Positions 41,899-49,711 of a stretch of 64,000 nucleotides of DNA are shown here, in pieces; the stretch's first letter is position 1, and each line of letters opens with the position of its first letter. The translations under genes and the position numbers were made by a program. The notes under the pieces were generated by a model. It made no database searches. It was not told the origin of the DNA and saw only the letters and a list, made by a program, of their open reading frames with translations. Where the stretch lies: contig NZ_JAUSVA010000002.1 in NCBI RefSeq assembly GCF_030813695.1, forward strand, positions 6,386,001-6,450,000, in the 5' to 3' direction. This DNA comes from Kitasatospora herbaricolor (GTDB taxonomy: Bacteria; Actinomycetota; Actinomycetes; Streptomycetales; Streptomycetaceae).

Positions 41899-42190
41899 TC
41901 AGCAGGCGTCGCTGCCACGCCCCCAAAGCTCTTCGGCGTGCTCCGCGAAACGGTCGAACATGCCGCCGTCCTGCTGTCGCTGCAGGTGCATCAGGGGTGA
42001 GTCATGGCCGACGACGCGTGCCAAATGGGGCGTGACAAGAATGTCGGAGCCGAAGCGGAAGACCGACAGGCCGACGTGGTTCGGGCCGTCCTCCGGGGAA
42101 CTGAAGCGTGCCTCCACACCCTCCACGCCGCTGAGCTTGGCGAGGTGCTCCAGGGTGATTCGAATCCGTGTGGAGACGGTCAGGGCGACG
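41899..42190 (-). pseudogene. C-terminal fragment of an XRE-type regulator
   Basis: The minus strand encodes TRIRITLEHLAKLSGVEGVEA, FSSPEDGPNHVGLSVFRFGS, DILVTPHLARVVGHDSPLMH and DRFAEHAEELW, ending at the stop 41899. This matches the C-terminal sensor part of Streptomyces XRE-family regulators (LTPHLA..VGHDSP...FDRF..HAE.LW). The HTH domain that should precede it is missing; beyond ~42190 coding bias switches to the plus strand. An open frame to 42222 exists but its first residues are antisense to that other fragment. Confidence 0.6.
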
Positions 42191-42508
42191 CCTTGGCTGT
42201 GCGAGAAGCTGGGGGGATTCATCCATCATGCCCCGGAGTTCTTCGACGAGACCCGGTACGACGGCGGAGTGATCCAGCGGACCGTGACCGCCATGGCTGG
42301 TGTCGGCTTCGCGGCCGACCTGGAGCTGTGGGCCGGCCCGGCGGAGGGCGGTGTCAAGGTCACGGCCAACGTCCGGCACAGCCCCGGCCCGAACTGTGCG
42401 CCGATCATCGTCAACCCGCCCGGTGTGCCGAAGCCGAAGAGGGTCCCGGCCCCGGCCGCGCGGGTGCCCGTGGCGCGTAGCCTGCCGGTGGGAGAAGGAG
42501 AGGCATCC
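42190..42508 (+). pseudogene. Plus-strand coding fragment lacking its 5' end
   Basis: From about 42190 the plus strand has strong GC3 bias in one frame (HHAPEFFDETRYDGGVIQ, MAGVGFAADLELWAGPAEGG, VKVTANVRHSP). No credible start with ribosome site is present, and the frame continues upstream only as antisense of the regulator fragment. Family not recognised. Both fragments meet head to head, each without its N-terminus, as after a deletion between divergent genes. Confidence 0.45.
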
Positions 42509-42820
42509 ATGGATACGGAAGAGTGGATCGATCCTCGCTACGCGGAGTTGGTCGCGTGGTACCGGCAGGCACCGCCGGTGGAGGTCGACGGGTTGCCGGC
42601 CATGAACGGCGGTCCGCCGCTGACACCCCGCCGGGCGTTCCTGACCGACGTTCCGTCGACTGACTCCCGGCCCGCCCGAGTGCCCACTTCCCTGCCCCGC
42701 GACGCGGCGACGGCGTGCACGTGGACAGCGCGGAGCCCCCGGACACCTGGCAGTGTCCGGGGGCCCTGGGCGCCGGCCGTCAGCTGTCGGCGGGCTTCAG
42801 CGTCAGCGAGATGCTGTTGA
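42509..42820 (+). CDS. Hypothetical protein, possibly frameshifted
   Basis: ATG 42509 follows a good ribosome site (GGAGAAGGAGAGG). The first ~50 residues (MDTEEWIDPRYAELVAWYRQ, VDGLPAMNGGPPLTP) have normal codon bias; after that bias decays, and the frame runs through a terminator hairpin (42736-42763) into the antisense of msrB, so the real 3' end is probably altered. No family recognised. Confidence 0.35.
   Translation: MDTEEWIDPRYAELVAWYRQAPPVEVDGLPAMNGGPPLTPRRAFLTDVPSTDSRPARVPTSLPRDAATACTWTARSPRTPGSVRGPWAPAVSCRRASASARCC
42736..42763. terminator. Bidirectional terminator next to msrB
   Basis: Perfect 11-bp stem CCCCCGGACAC / GTGTCCGGGGG, loop CTGGCA, 17 nt past the msrB stop. Confidence 0.82.
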
Positions 42821-43187
42821 TGCAGTAGCGCTGGTCGGTCGGCGTCCCGTAGCCCTCGCCCTCGAAGACGTGGCCGAGGTGGCCGCCGCAGGCGGCGCAG
42901 CGGACCTCGACACGCCGCATGCCGAGGGTGGTGTCCTCGATGTACTGGACCCGGTCCTCGGCGAGCGGGGCGTAGTACGACGGCCATCCGCAGTGGCTGT
43001 CGAACTTGGTCTCCGAGCTGAAGAGTTCGGCGCCGCAGGCGCGGCAGCCGTAGACGCCGACGGTCTTGGTGTCGGTGTACTCGCCGACGAAGGGGCGCTC
43101 CGTCCCGGCCTCGCGGAGCACGTGGTACTCCGCGGGGCTGAGCTGCTCGCGCCACTCGGCGTCGGTCTTCTCGATCTTGTAGCTCAC
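42780..43187 (-). CDS. msrB: Peptide-methionine (R)-S-oxide reductase
   Basis: 135 residues. Reduces methionine-R-sulfoxide in proteins. Zinc-binding pairs GCRACG and CAACGGHLGHVF, substrate region FDSHCGWPSYYAPL, and the catalytic Cys in RYCINSISL are all present; length is normal for the family. GTG 43187 is chosen because the family starts close to YKIEKTDAEWREQLSPAEYHVLREAGTE. murC ends 44 nt upstream on the same strand, so the two may be co-transcribed. Confidence 0.93.
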   Translation of the reverse strand: MSYKIEKTDAEWREQLSPAEYHVLREAGTERPFVGEYTDTKTVGVYGCRACGAELFSSETKFDSHCGWPSYYAPLAEDRVQYIEDTTLGMRRVEVRCAACGGHLGHVFEGEGYGTPTDQRYCINSISLTLKPADS

Positions 43188-43230
43188 GGCGTGCTCCCGG
43201 TCGGTCGGACGTCGGGCATGGATGGCGACG

Positions 43231-44640
43231 TCAGGCGTTGGTTGCAACGTTCGCGAGGTGCTTCAAGATTTCCGGACCCAGGTTGGTGACGTCGCCGGCG
43301 CCCATGGTGAGCACCAGGTCGCCGGGCCGGGCGAGGCCGGCGAGCACGGCGGGGGCGGCGTCGAAGGCGTGCTCGGCGGTGACCCGGGCGTCGGCGCGGC
43401 GGGCGGCGTCGATGATCAGCTCGCTGGTGACACCGGGGATCGGGTCCTCGCGGGCGGGGTAGATGTCGAGGACGACGGAGGCGTCGGCGAGCGCGAGGGC
43501 CTGGCCCATCTCCTCGGCGAGCTGCTGGGTGCGGCTGAACAGGTGCGGCTGGAAGACCACCAGGACGCGACCCTGACCCTCCAGGCCCTCCCGGACGGCT
43601 TCGAGGTCGGCCGTCATCTCGGTCGGGTGGTGGGCGTAGGAGTCGATCACCTGGACGCCGGCGGCCTCGCCCTTGAGCTGGAGGCGGCGGCGGACACCGG
43701 TGTAGGCGCCGAGTGCCTTGGCGAGGTCGGTGGCGGGGACGCCGAGGGCCACGCCGGCGGCCAGCGCGGCGACGGCGTTGTGGGCGTAGTGGCGGCCGGG
43801 CACGGACACCGTGAAGGTGAGCTCGGCGCCGTCGAGCAGGACGGTGACCTCGCTGGTCATGCCCCGGGCGGCGACCGAGAGCACCCGGACGGTGGCGTCC
43901 TCGGCGGCGCCGACGGTGACGATGTGCAGGCCGTCGCGGCCGGCCAGCCGGGAGGTGAGTTCGCGGGCGCCGGCGTGGTCGGCGGAGATCACCAAGGTGC
44001 CGCCGGGGGTGATCCGCCCGGCGAAGGTCTCGAAGGACTCGTAGATCTCTTCGATCGAGGCGTAGTTCGCGTGGTGGTCGAGCTCCACGTTGAGGACGAT
44101 GGCGACCTCGGGGGCGTACTTGTGGAAGCTGCGGTCGCTCTCGTCGGCCTCGGCGACGAAGATCTCGCCGGTGCCGTGGTGGGCGTTGCTGCCGGGGGCG
44201 TCGAGGTCGCCGCCGATGGCGTACGAGGGGTCCAGGCCCAGCTCGGCGAGGCTGACGGCGAGCATGCTGGTGGTGGTGGTCTTGCCGTGGGTGCCGGCGA
44301 CGGCGAGCGCGCGGCGGCCGCCCATCAGCGCGGCGAGGGCGTCGGAGCGGTGCACCACCGGGACGCCCCGTTCGCGGGCGACGGCCAGCTCCGGGTTGTC
44401 CTCGCGGATGGCGCTGGAGACGACGATGCTGCTGACGCCGGCGGGGACGTTCTCGGCGGCGTGGCCGACGTGCACCCGGGCGCCGAGGGCGCGCAGGGCG
44501 AGGACGGTCTCGGACTCCTTGGAGTCGCTGCCGGAGACCTGGGCGCCACGGACGGCGAGGATCTTCGCCAGTCCGGACATGCCGGCCCCGCCGATGCCGA
44601 TGAAGTGCGGGGCGTGCAGGTCGTGCGCGGCGTCGTTCAA
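43231..44640 (-). CDS. murC: UDP-N-acetylmuramate--L-alanine ligase
   Basis: 469 residues. Adds L-Ala to UDP-MurNAc, ATP-dependent, in cytosolic peptidoglycan precursor synthesis. Seen: HFIGIGGAGMSGLAKIL (Rossmann start), the ATP loop AVAGTHGKTTTTSM, EADESDRSF, NVELDHHANY, PGRHYAHNAVAALAA, YAHHPTEM and FQPHLFSRT. TTG 44640 is preferred (CGGAG 8 nt upstream, normal N-terminal length); GTG 44679 is an in-frame alternative. murC lies outside the division/cell-wall cluster, as known for Streptomyces (SCO6060). Confidence 0.93.
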   Translation of the reverse strand: MNDAAHDLHAPHFIGIGGAGMSGLAKILAVRGAQVSGSDSKESETVLALRALGARVHVGHAAENVPAGVSSIVVSSAIREDNPELAVARERGVPVVHRSDALAALMGGRRALAVAGTHGKTTTTSMLAVSLAELGLDPSYAIGGDLDAPGSNAHHGTGEIFVAEADESDRSFHKYAPEVAIVLNVELDHHANYASIEEIYESFETFAGRITPGGTLVISADHAGARELTSRLAGRDGLHIVTVGAAEDATVRVLSVAARGMTSEVTVLLDGAELTFTVSVPGRHYAHNAVAALAAGVALGVPATDLAKALGAYTGVRRRLQLKGEAAGVQVIDSYAHHPTEMTADLEAVREGLEGQGRVLVVFQPHLFSRTQQLAEEMGQALALADASVVLDIYPAREDPIPGVTSELIIDAARRADARVTAEHAFDAAPAVLAGLARPGDLVLTMGAGDVTNLGPEILKHLANVATNA

Positions 44641-44753
44641 GGCGGGGCTCCGTACGGGCTGGGGCGGCAGGGGGACCACGGGGCGGATCGTCCTCGCGGA
44701 CCGGTCGCGTTGGACCGGCCGCAAGGACGATTCTGCACCACCGGGGGAGTGGG

Positions 44754-45212
44754 TCAGGAGTCGCTGGCGAACAGGCGCAGGACCGGGACGCCCACCTTGT
44801 GCCGGGCCTGGGAGGCCCAGTCGCGGTGGAAGAACTCCTCGACGAAGTGCGGGGAGGTCAGGACCACCACCTCGTCCGCCGTGTTCGCCTCGACCACCGA
44901 GCGCAGCCGGTCCAGGGGATCGTCCTCGACGAGTTCGCCGGTTGCGTCGGCGCCGGCCTCGCGCAGGTGGCGCAGGCTGTGCTCCAGGGATTCGCCGGCG
45001 AGGGTGGGGGCGGTGGTCTCGTCGTGCTCGTGCACCACCTTGTCCAGGTGTCCCAGGGCCACGTCGTCGAGCGCGCGGAGCAGCTCGTCCTGCTTGCCGC
45101 GTGGCTGCATCAGGACGATGAAGGAGACCTTCTCCTCGCTGTGGAGCGTGGTGACGAGTTCCACATCGGCATCGGAGAGTGCCTTCTCGATCATCAGTAC
45201 GGTTTTGAACAC
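44754..45212 (-). CDS. Conserved small actinobacterial protein, function unknown
   Basis: 152 residues, cytosolic, alpha/beta: FKTVLMIEKALSDADVELVTTL, KVSFIVLMQPRGKQDELLRALDDVALG, and a C-terminal VVLTSPHFVEEFFHRDWASQARHKVGVPVLRLF that recalls universal-stress-protein folds but lacks a clear nucleotide loop. Homologues near murC in Streptomyces are often labelled indole-3-glycerol phosphate synthase; no TIM-barrel or IGPS motif is visible here, so that label looks wrong. GTG 45212 follows GGAAGGG. Confidence 0.7.
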   Translation of the reverse strand: MFKTVLMIEKALSDADVELVTTLHSEEKVSFIVLMQPRGKQDELLRALDDVALGHLDKVVHEHDETTAPTLAGESLEHSLRHLREAGADATGELVEDDPLDRLRSVVEANTADEVVVLTSPHFVEEFFHRDWASQARHKVGVPVLRLFASDS

Positions 45213-45322
45213 GTGAGTCCCTTCCAGTGGCAGGCCCCCGGGTCCGGCGTCCAGTCCCATACTGCCCGGAGGAAGCTTTCCTCACGCTGCACACACGGCA
45301 CAGCCGCCACAGGGGAGCTGGA

Positions 45323-46105
45323 TCACCAGGCCTGCGGACGCAGGTAGCGGGTGAAGAGGAAACCTTTCTGCTCGATCAATGACACCAGCCGCATCCGCTG
45401 CACGTCCGGCATTTGCGCACCGTGGACTATGCGCGGCGCGTCGCCGCCGGTGATCAGCGGCGCCACCGAGAGGCACAGCTCGTCCAGCAGGCCGTCCGCC
45501 GCCAGCTGCCCCAGCAGCCGCGGGCCGCCCTCGGTCAGCAGCCTGGTCCAGCCCCGGGCGGCCAGCGCCGCGACGGCCGCCGGCAGGTCCACCGAGCCCC
45601 GCCCCGCGAGGACCAGGTCGGCCACCTCGGCGACCGCCGCCCGGGCTTCGGCCGGGGCGTCCTCGGTGGTCACCACCACCGTCCTGACCAGCGGCTCGGT
45701 GAACAGCGGCGCCGCCAGGTCCAGCTCCAGCGAGCGGCTGACGATCGCGATCACCGGCGCCGGCGCCTGCCCCGCCGCCTGCCGCGCGGCCGCGAACCCG
45801 GCCCGGGCCCGGGCCGGCCGGTAGCCCTCGGCCCGGACGGTCTGCGCGCCCACCAGGACCACGTCCGCGAGTGCCCGCAGCACCCCGAAGATCCGCTTGT
45901 CGGCGTCGCCGGACAGGCCCTCGGAGAGCCCCTCCAGACGGGCGCCGCCGTCCAGCCCGGCGACCATGTTGGCGCGCAGCCACGGCCGGCCGTGATTCAC
46001 CTGGTCGGGGTACGCGTAGACGGCCGCGAGCGACTCCAGCGACGCCGGATCGAGCGGCGCGGCGCCCGGCTCGGGCTGGGGCAGGGGAGAGATCAGCTGC
46101 TGCAT
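45323..46105 (-). CDS. Pyrimidine reductase family protein (RibD C-terminal / DHFR-like)
   Basis: 260 residues. DHFR-like fold of the RibD C-terminal reductase: RPWLRANMVAGLDGGARLEGLSEGLSGDADKRIFGVLRALADVVLVGAQTVRAEGY, LLTEGGPRLLGQL and LFTRYLRPQ. The riboflavin deaminase half is absent, so it either acts as a stand-alone reductase or on another substrate. ATG 46105 is preceded by AAGACT at 7 nt (leaderless). Divergent from zapE with 37 nt between the two starts. Confidence 0.85.
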   Translation of the reverse strand: MQQLISPLPQPEPGAAPLDPASLESLAAVYAYPDQVNHGRPWLRANMVAGLDGGARLEGLSEGLSGDADKRIFGVLRALADVVLVGAQTVRAEGYRPARARAGFAAARQAAGQAPAPVIAIVSRSLELDLAAPLFTEPLVRTVVVTTEDAPAEARAAVAEVADLVLAGRGSVDLPAAVAALAARGWTRLLTEGGPRLLGQLAADGLLDELCLSVAPLITGGDAPRIVHGAQMPDVQRMRLVSLIEQKGFLFTRYLRPQAW

Positions 46106-46112
46106 GGGAGCC

Positions 46113-46118
46113 AGTCTT
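46113..46118 (-). promoter_or_regulatory. Leaderless -10 box (AAGACT) of the reductase gene
   Basis: Minus-strand AAGACT ends 7 nt before ATG 46105. It lies 10 nt from the zapE -10 box on the other strand, so the two promoters are nested in 37 bp. Confidence 0.45.
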
Positions 46119-46128
46119 CCACCAGGCG

Positions 46129-46134
46129 TACCCT
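46129..46134 (+). promoter_or_regulatory. Leaderless -10 box (TACCCT) of zapE
   Basis: TACCCT ends 8 nt before GTG 46143. Confidence 0.45.
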
Positions 46135-46142
46135 CTACTAAC

Positions 46143-47249
46143 GTGCCCGCAGCCTCCCGCCCCGACGCCATAGCGACCCCGGACCTGGTCCCGAACCCGG
46201 CCGGCGACCGCGCCGCGACCGCCGTGACCCCGTTCGCGCTGACCGACCGCCGCCCGGTGGTGCCCGCCGAGCGGCTGGTCGCCGAGATGGTCCCGCCGCC
46301 GCGCTTCTCCGACGTCAGCTTCGGCAGCTACCTGCCGGACCGGACCCAGCCCAGTCAGTACGAGGCTGTACAGGTCCTGGAGGAGTTCGCGGCCGGCCTC
46401 AACCACGCGAGCACCGCGCCGAAGCGCAGCTGGTTCCGCCGCACCGCCCCGGCGCCGGCCGGCCCGGCCGGGGTCTACCTCGACGGTGGCTACGGTGTCG
46501 GCAAGACCCACCTGCTGGCCTCGCTCTGGCACGCCACCCCCGGCCCCAAGGCCTTCGGCACCTTCGTCGAGCTGACCAACCTGGTCGGCGCGCTCGGCTT
46601 CCAGCAGGCCGTCCAGACCCTGTCCGGGCACCGGCTGCTCTGCATCGACGAGTTCGAGCTGGACGACCCGGGCGACACCGTGCTGGTCTCCACCCTGCTC
46701 GGCCGGCTGGTCGAGAACGGCGTCAAGCTCGCCGCGACCTCCAACACGCTCCCCGACAAGCTGGGCGAGGGCCGGTTCGCCGCCACCGACTTCCTGCGCG
46801 AGATCCAGGGCCTGGCCGCGCACTTCCGCCCGCTGCGGATCGACGGCCAGGACTACCGCCACCGCGGCCTGCCCGAGGCCCCGCCGCCGTACAGCGACGA
46901 GGCCGTCGACGCCGCCGCCGGCCGGACCGCGGGCGCCTCGCTGGACAGCTTCGACGACCTGCTGAAGCACCTCTCGGTCGTCCACCCCAGCCGGTACGGC
47001 GCGCTGCTGGACGACGTCCGGGCGGTCTTCCTGCGGGGGGTCAAGCCGGTCGAGGACCAGTCCACCGCGCTGCGGCTGGTCGTCCTCGCGGACCGGATGT
47101 ACGACCGGGAGCTGCCGGTCACCGCCTCCGGCGTCCCGTTCGACCAGGTGTTCTCCGAGGAGATGCTGCGCGGCGGCTACCGCAAGAAGTACCTGCGCGC
47201 GGTCTCCCGCCTGGTCGCGCTGGCCCGCGACAGCGCCAAGGTCGGCTAG
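46143..47249 (+). CDS. zapE: AFG1-family ATPase, cell division protein ZapE-like
   Basis: 368 residues. P-loop ATPase with Walker A GGYGVGKTHLL, Walker B LLCIDEFELDD, the family motif RFSDVSFGSYLPDRTQPSQYEA, sensor ATSNTLPDKLGEGRF and the C-terminal FDQVFSEEMLRGGYRKKYLRAVSRL. In E. coli ZapE associates with the division ring and in mitochondria the homologue Afg1 assists protein turnover; its role in actinomycetes is unknown. GTG 46143 fits a leaderless start. Confidence 0.9.
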   Translation: MPAASRPDAIATPDLVPNPAGDRAATAVTPFALTDRRPVVPAERLVAEMVPPPRFSDVSFGSYLPDRTQPSQYEAVQVLEEFAAGLNHASTAPKRSWFRRTAPAPAGPAGVYLDGGYGVGKTHLLASLWHATPGPKAFGTFVELTNLVGALGFQQAVQTLSGHRLLCIDEFELDDPGDTVLVSTLLGRLVENGVKLAATSNTLPDKLGEGRFAATDFLREIQGLAAHFRPLRIDGQDYRHRGLPEAPPPYSDEAVDAAAGRTAGASLDSFDDLLKHLSVVHPSRYGALLDDVRAVFLRGVKPVEDQSTALRLVVLADRMYDRELPVTASGVPFDQVFSEEMLRGGYRKKYLRAVSRLVALARDSAKVG

Positions 47250-47262
47250 GACCGGACGGATC

Positions 47263-47300
47263 CCGGCGGGTGGGGACCGGCCGGTCCTGACCCGCGCCGG
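47263..47300. terminator. Imperfect hairpin between zapE and TetR gene
   Basis: Outer CCGGCGGGT / ACCCGCGCCGG arms and inner GGGACCGGCCGGTCC form an interrupted stem between convergent genes. Confidence 0.4.
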
Positions 47301-47315
47301 TCCTGGCCCCGGGGC

Positions 47316-47897
47316 CTACTCGGCCAGCGCTTCGAGCATCCTCGTGGTCAGCTCCGCCACCTCGGCGTGCGGTGCCGCGACGAGGGCGTCGAAGGCGCCG
47401 GCCGACCTGGCCAGCGCGATGCCGGCGACCGCGGCGACCGCGAGTTCGGCCCGCAGCCGGGCCCGGTCGGCGCCGGTGCGCTCCAGCCGCTGCTCCAGCG
47501 GTCCGGTGAGCCGGGCCGACAGCGCCGCCCGGGCGGCCCGCTGGACCACCTGGTCGTCGTGCGGACGGACGGCCGCCTGCAGCACGGGGCCGGGACCGAC
47601 CCGGTCCACCTTGGCGAGCACCTCGTCCAGCCGGCCGGGGGCGAGGAGGTCGGCGGCCGGGGCCTCGTGATCCTGCTCGCTGTGCAGCGCGGCCACGTAA
47701 AGGGCCGCCTTGCTGCCGAAGTAGCGCGCGATCAGGGCCGGGTCCACCCCCGCCTGCTCGCCGATCTCCCGGACGGTCGTCCGCTCGTAACCCCGCTCGC
47801 CGAACAGGGCCCGTGCGGCGTCCAGCAGCGACCGGCGGCTGCCCTCGGCGTCCCGGCGGCGGGGCGTGGCCGCCGCCGCTGGGTTGGTGTCCGTCAT
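47316..47897 (-). CDS. TetR/AcrR-family regulator of the adjacent MFS pump
   Basis: 193 residues. N-terminal HTH (SRRSLLDAARALFGERGYERTTVREIGEQAGVDPALIARYFGSKAALYVAAL) and a helical effector domain. Its ATG overlaps the stop of the MFS gene by 4 nt, so regulator and pump are one transcript. Tandem dyads upstream of the MFS gene (49584-49614) are the probable operators. Confidence 0.92.
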   Translation of the reverse strand: MTDTNPAAAATPRRRDAEGSRRSLLDAARALFGERGYERTTVREIGEQAGVDPALIARYFGSKAALYVAALHSEQDHEAPAADLLAPGRLDEVLAKVDRVGPGPVLQAAVRPHDDQVVQRAARAALSARLTGPLEQRLERTGADRARLRAELAVAAVAGIALARSAGAFDALVAAPHAEVAELTTRMLEALAE

Positions 47898-49558
47898 CGG
47901 CCCTCCCGATGGTCCGCGGGGACGCGTCCGGGCCGGCTCCCGTCCTGGCCGTGCCCCTCGCCGCCGTCCGGCCCGCTGCCGGTGGCCCCGGCGGCGACCT
48001 TACCGGCGGCGGCGCCGGTGTCGTCCGCGCCGTTCCGGGCGGTGGAGGTGACGGCGGCGGCGGACCGGGTCGTCCGGTCGCCGTCGCCGTCCCGGCCGGC
48101 GCTCCCGGGGCTGTCCGCGGCGCCCTCCCCGGCGGCGCCGGCGCCGGCCGTGCGGCGGGCCGGCAGCAGCAGGCCGGCCAGCCCGGCGAACACCCAGACG
48201 CCGATCCCGACCAGCGTCGCCACGGTGTAGCCGCTCTCGGCGGGCAGCCGGGCCGGCGGGGTGGTGCGGGCGGTCAGGATGCCGGCGCTGAGCGCGCTGC
48301 CGATCGACCCGCCGATCACCCGCAGCACCTGGTTGACCCCCAGCGCGCTGCCGGTCTCGCCCGGTGGCACGGCGCTGACGATGAACGCGGGCATCGCCGC
48401 GAAGGTGCAGCCGACCCCCAGGCCGGCGATCCCCATCAGCAGGAAGATCTCCCAGAGGCCGGAGCGGGCGAAGCAGAACACCAGCATCGCGACCACGAAG
48501 GCCAGCGCGCCGGCCGGCATCACCGCCCGGGGCCCGAACCGCCGGCCGATCAGCGGGGCCACCCGGCTGGCCCCGACGCTGGCCACCGAGAACGGCAGCA
48601 GGGTCAGGGCGGCGACCACCACGGACCGGCCGAGCCCGTACCCGGCCGCCACCGGGGTCTGCACGTAGCGGATGACCAGTGACATCAGGAAGTACATGCC
48701 GACACCGGCGACCAGCCCGGTGACGTCGGCGGCCAGCACGGCGCGGTCGCGCAGCAGCCGCAGGGCGACCAGCGGGTGCGCCGTCCGCAGCTCGTGCCGG
48801 ACCCAGGCGCCGAGCGCCAGCGGGGCGACGGCGGCGACGGCCAGCAGTCGGGCCGAGGTCCAGCCCCACTGCCCGCCCTCGCTCAGCGCGACCAGCAGGG
48901 CGGCGAGGCCGAGGCCCAGCAGGACGGCGCCCGGGGCGTCCAGCGGGCGGTGCGGGCGGTGCGTACTGGCCGGCAGTACGAACGCGGCGGCGGCGAACAC
49001 GGCTGTGCCGGCCGCGGCGGCGACCCAGAAGGCGGCGTGGAAGCCCAGGTTCTGGGCGATCATGCCGGTCAGCGGGTAGCCGAGCCCGACGCCCGCGACG
49101 GTTGTGACCGAGAGCGTCGCGACGGCGGACCGGGCCCGCGGGCCGGGCAGGTGGTCGCGGGCGACGCCCATCGCCAGCGGGGTCAGGCCGAGGCCGATGC
49201 CCTGCATCGCCCGGCCGGCCAGCAGCAGCGGGAAGCCGGCGGGCAGGGCGGCGAGCACGCAGCCGGTGACGATCAGGGCCAGCGCGCCGAGGACGACCCG
49301 GCGCCGGTGCGGCCCGTCGCTGAGCCGGCTGAGCACGGGCGTGGCCACGGCGCCGGCCAGCAGCGTGATGGTGAGGGACCACTGGGCGCCGCCGAGCGAG
49401 ACGCCGTAGTCGGCGGCGACGGTCGGTACCAGCGGCGCGCCGAGGCTGCTGACCACGGCGACGACCATGCCGAGGAAGACCAGGACGGGGACCAGGGCCC
49501 GGCCGCGTACCGTCCGCGGGTCGGCCAGGACGGGTGCGCTGAGGGTGCCGGGGCGCAC
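47894..49558 (-). CDS. MFS drug-efflux type transporter
   Basis: 554 residues. Major facilitator with about 14 helices (DHA2-like): motif A LSRLSDGPHRRRVVLGALALI, GRAMQGIGLGLTPLAMGV, and motif-C-like GVGLGYPLTGMIA; the last ~80 residues are a hydrophilic Gly/Ala/Asp-rich tail. Start GTG 49558 is chosen because AAGGAG lies 7 nt upstream; TTG 49579 is possible but overlaps the operator region. Probably exports a drug or metabolite under control of the co-transcribed TetR regulator. Confidence 0.88.
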   Translation of the reverse strand: MRPGTLSAPVLADPRTVRGRALVPVLVFLGMVVAVVSSLGAPLVPTVAADYGVSLGGAQWSLTITLLAGAVATPVLSRLSDGPHRRRVVLGALALIVTGCVLAALPAGFPLLLAGRAMQGIGLGLTPLAMGVARDHLPGPRARSAVATLSVTTVAGVGLGYPLTGMIAQNLGFHAAFWVAAAAGTAVFAAAAFVLPASTHRPHRPLDAPGAVLLGLGLAALLVALSEGGQWGWTSARLLAVAAVAPLALGAWVRHELRTAHPLVALRLLRDRAVLAADVTGLVAGVGMYFLMSLVIRYVQTPVAAGYGLGRSVVVAALTLLPFSVASVGASRVAPLIGRRFGPRAVMPAGALAFVVAMLVFCFARSGLWEIFLLMGIAGLGVGCTFAAMPAFIVSAVPPGETGSALGVNQVLRVIGGSIGSALSAGILTARTTPPARLPAESGYTVATLVGIGVWVFAGLAGLLLPARRTAGAGAAGEGAADSPGSAGRDGDGDRTTRSAAAVTSTARNGADDTGAAAGKVAAGATGSGPDGGEGHGQDGSRPGRVPADHREGR

Positions 49559-49583
49559 GGCGTTGCTCCTTGTCGTCAAGCGA

Positions 49584-49614
49584 TGTCATCAGCTGATGTC
49601 ATCAAATGATGACA
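49584..49614. promoter_or_regulatory. Two overlapping TetR-type operators
   Basis: Site B TGTCATCA-AA-TGATGACA (49597-49614) is a perfect 18-bp dyad; site A TGTCATCA-GC-TGATGTCA (49584-49601) differs in one base and overlaps it with a 13-bp offset. They lie 26-56 nt before the MFS start. Binding by the adjacent TetR is inferred. Confidence 0.6.
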
Positions 49615-49699
49615 CGTCTCCCCGTCCGCCGGAAGAGCCCGCGGGTGCCTCCGGGGGCCCGCGCGGGTGCAACCCCGACGGATTGTCGGTGCCGGGCCG

Positions 49700-49705
49700 T
49701 ACGGT
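49700..49705 (+). promoter_or_regulatory. Leaderless -10 box (TACGGT) of uvrB
   Basis: TACGGT ends 6 nt before GTG 49712; the same hexamer and spacing precede uvrC. Confidence 0.5.
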
Positions 49706-49711
49706 GGAGGC

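Noticed and set aside
42226..42510. 94-residue minus-strand frame
   Set aside because: Codon bias favours the plus strand in this stretch, and the product shows no family features.
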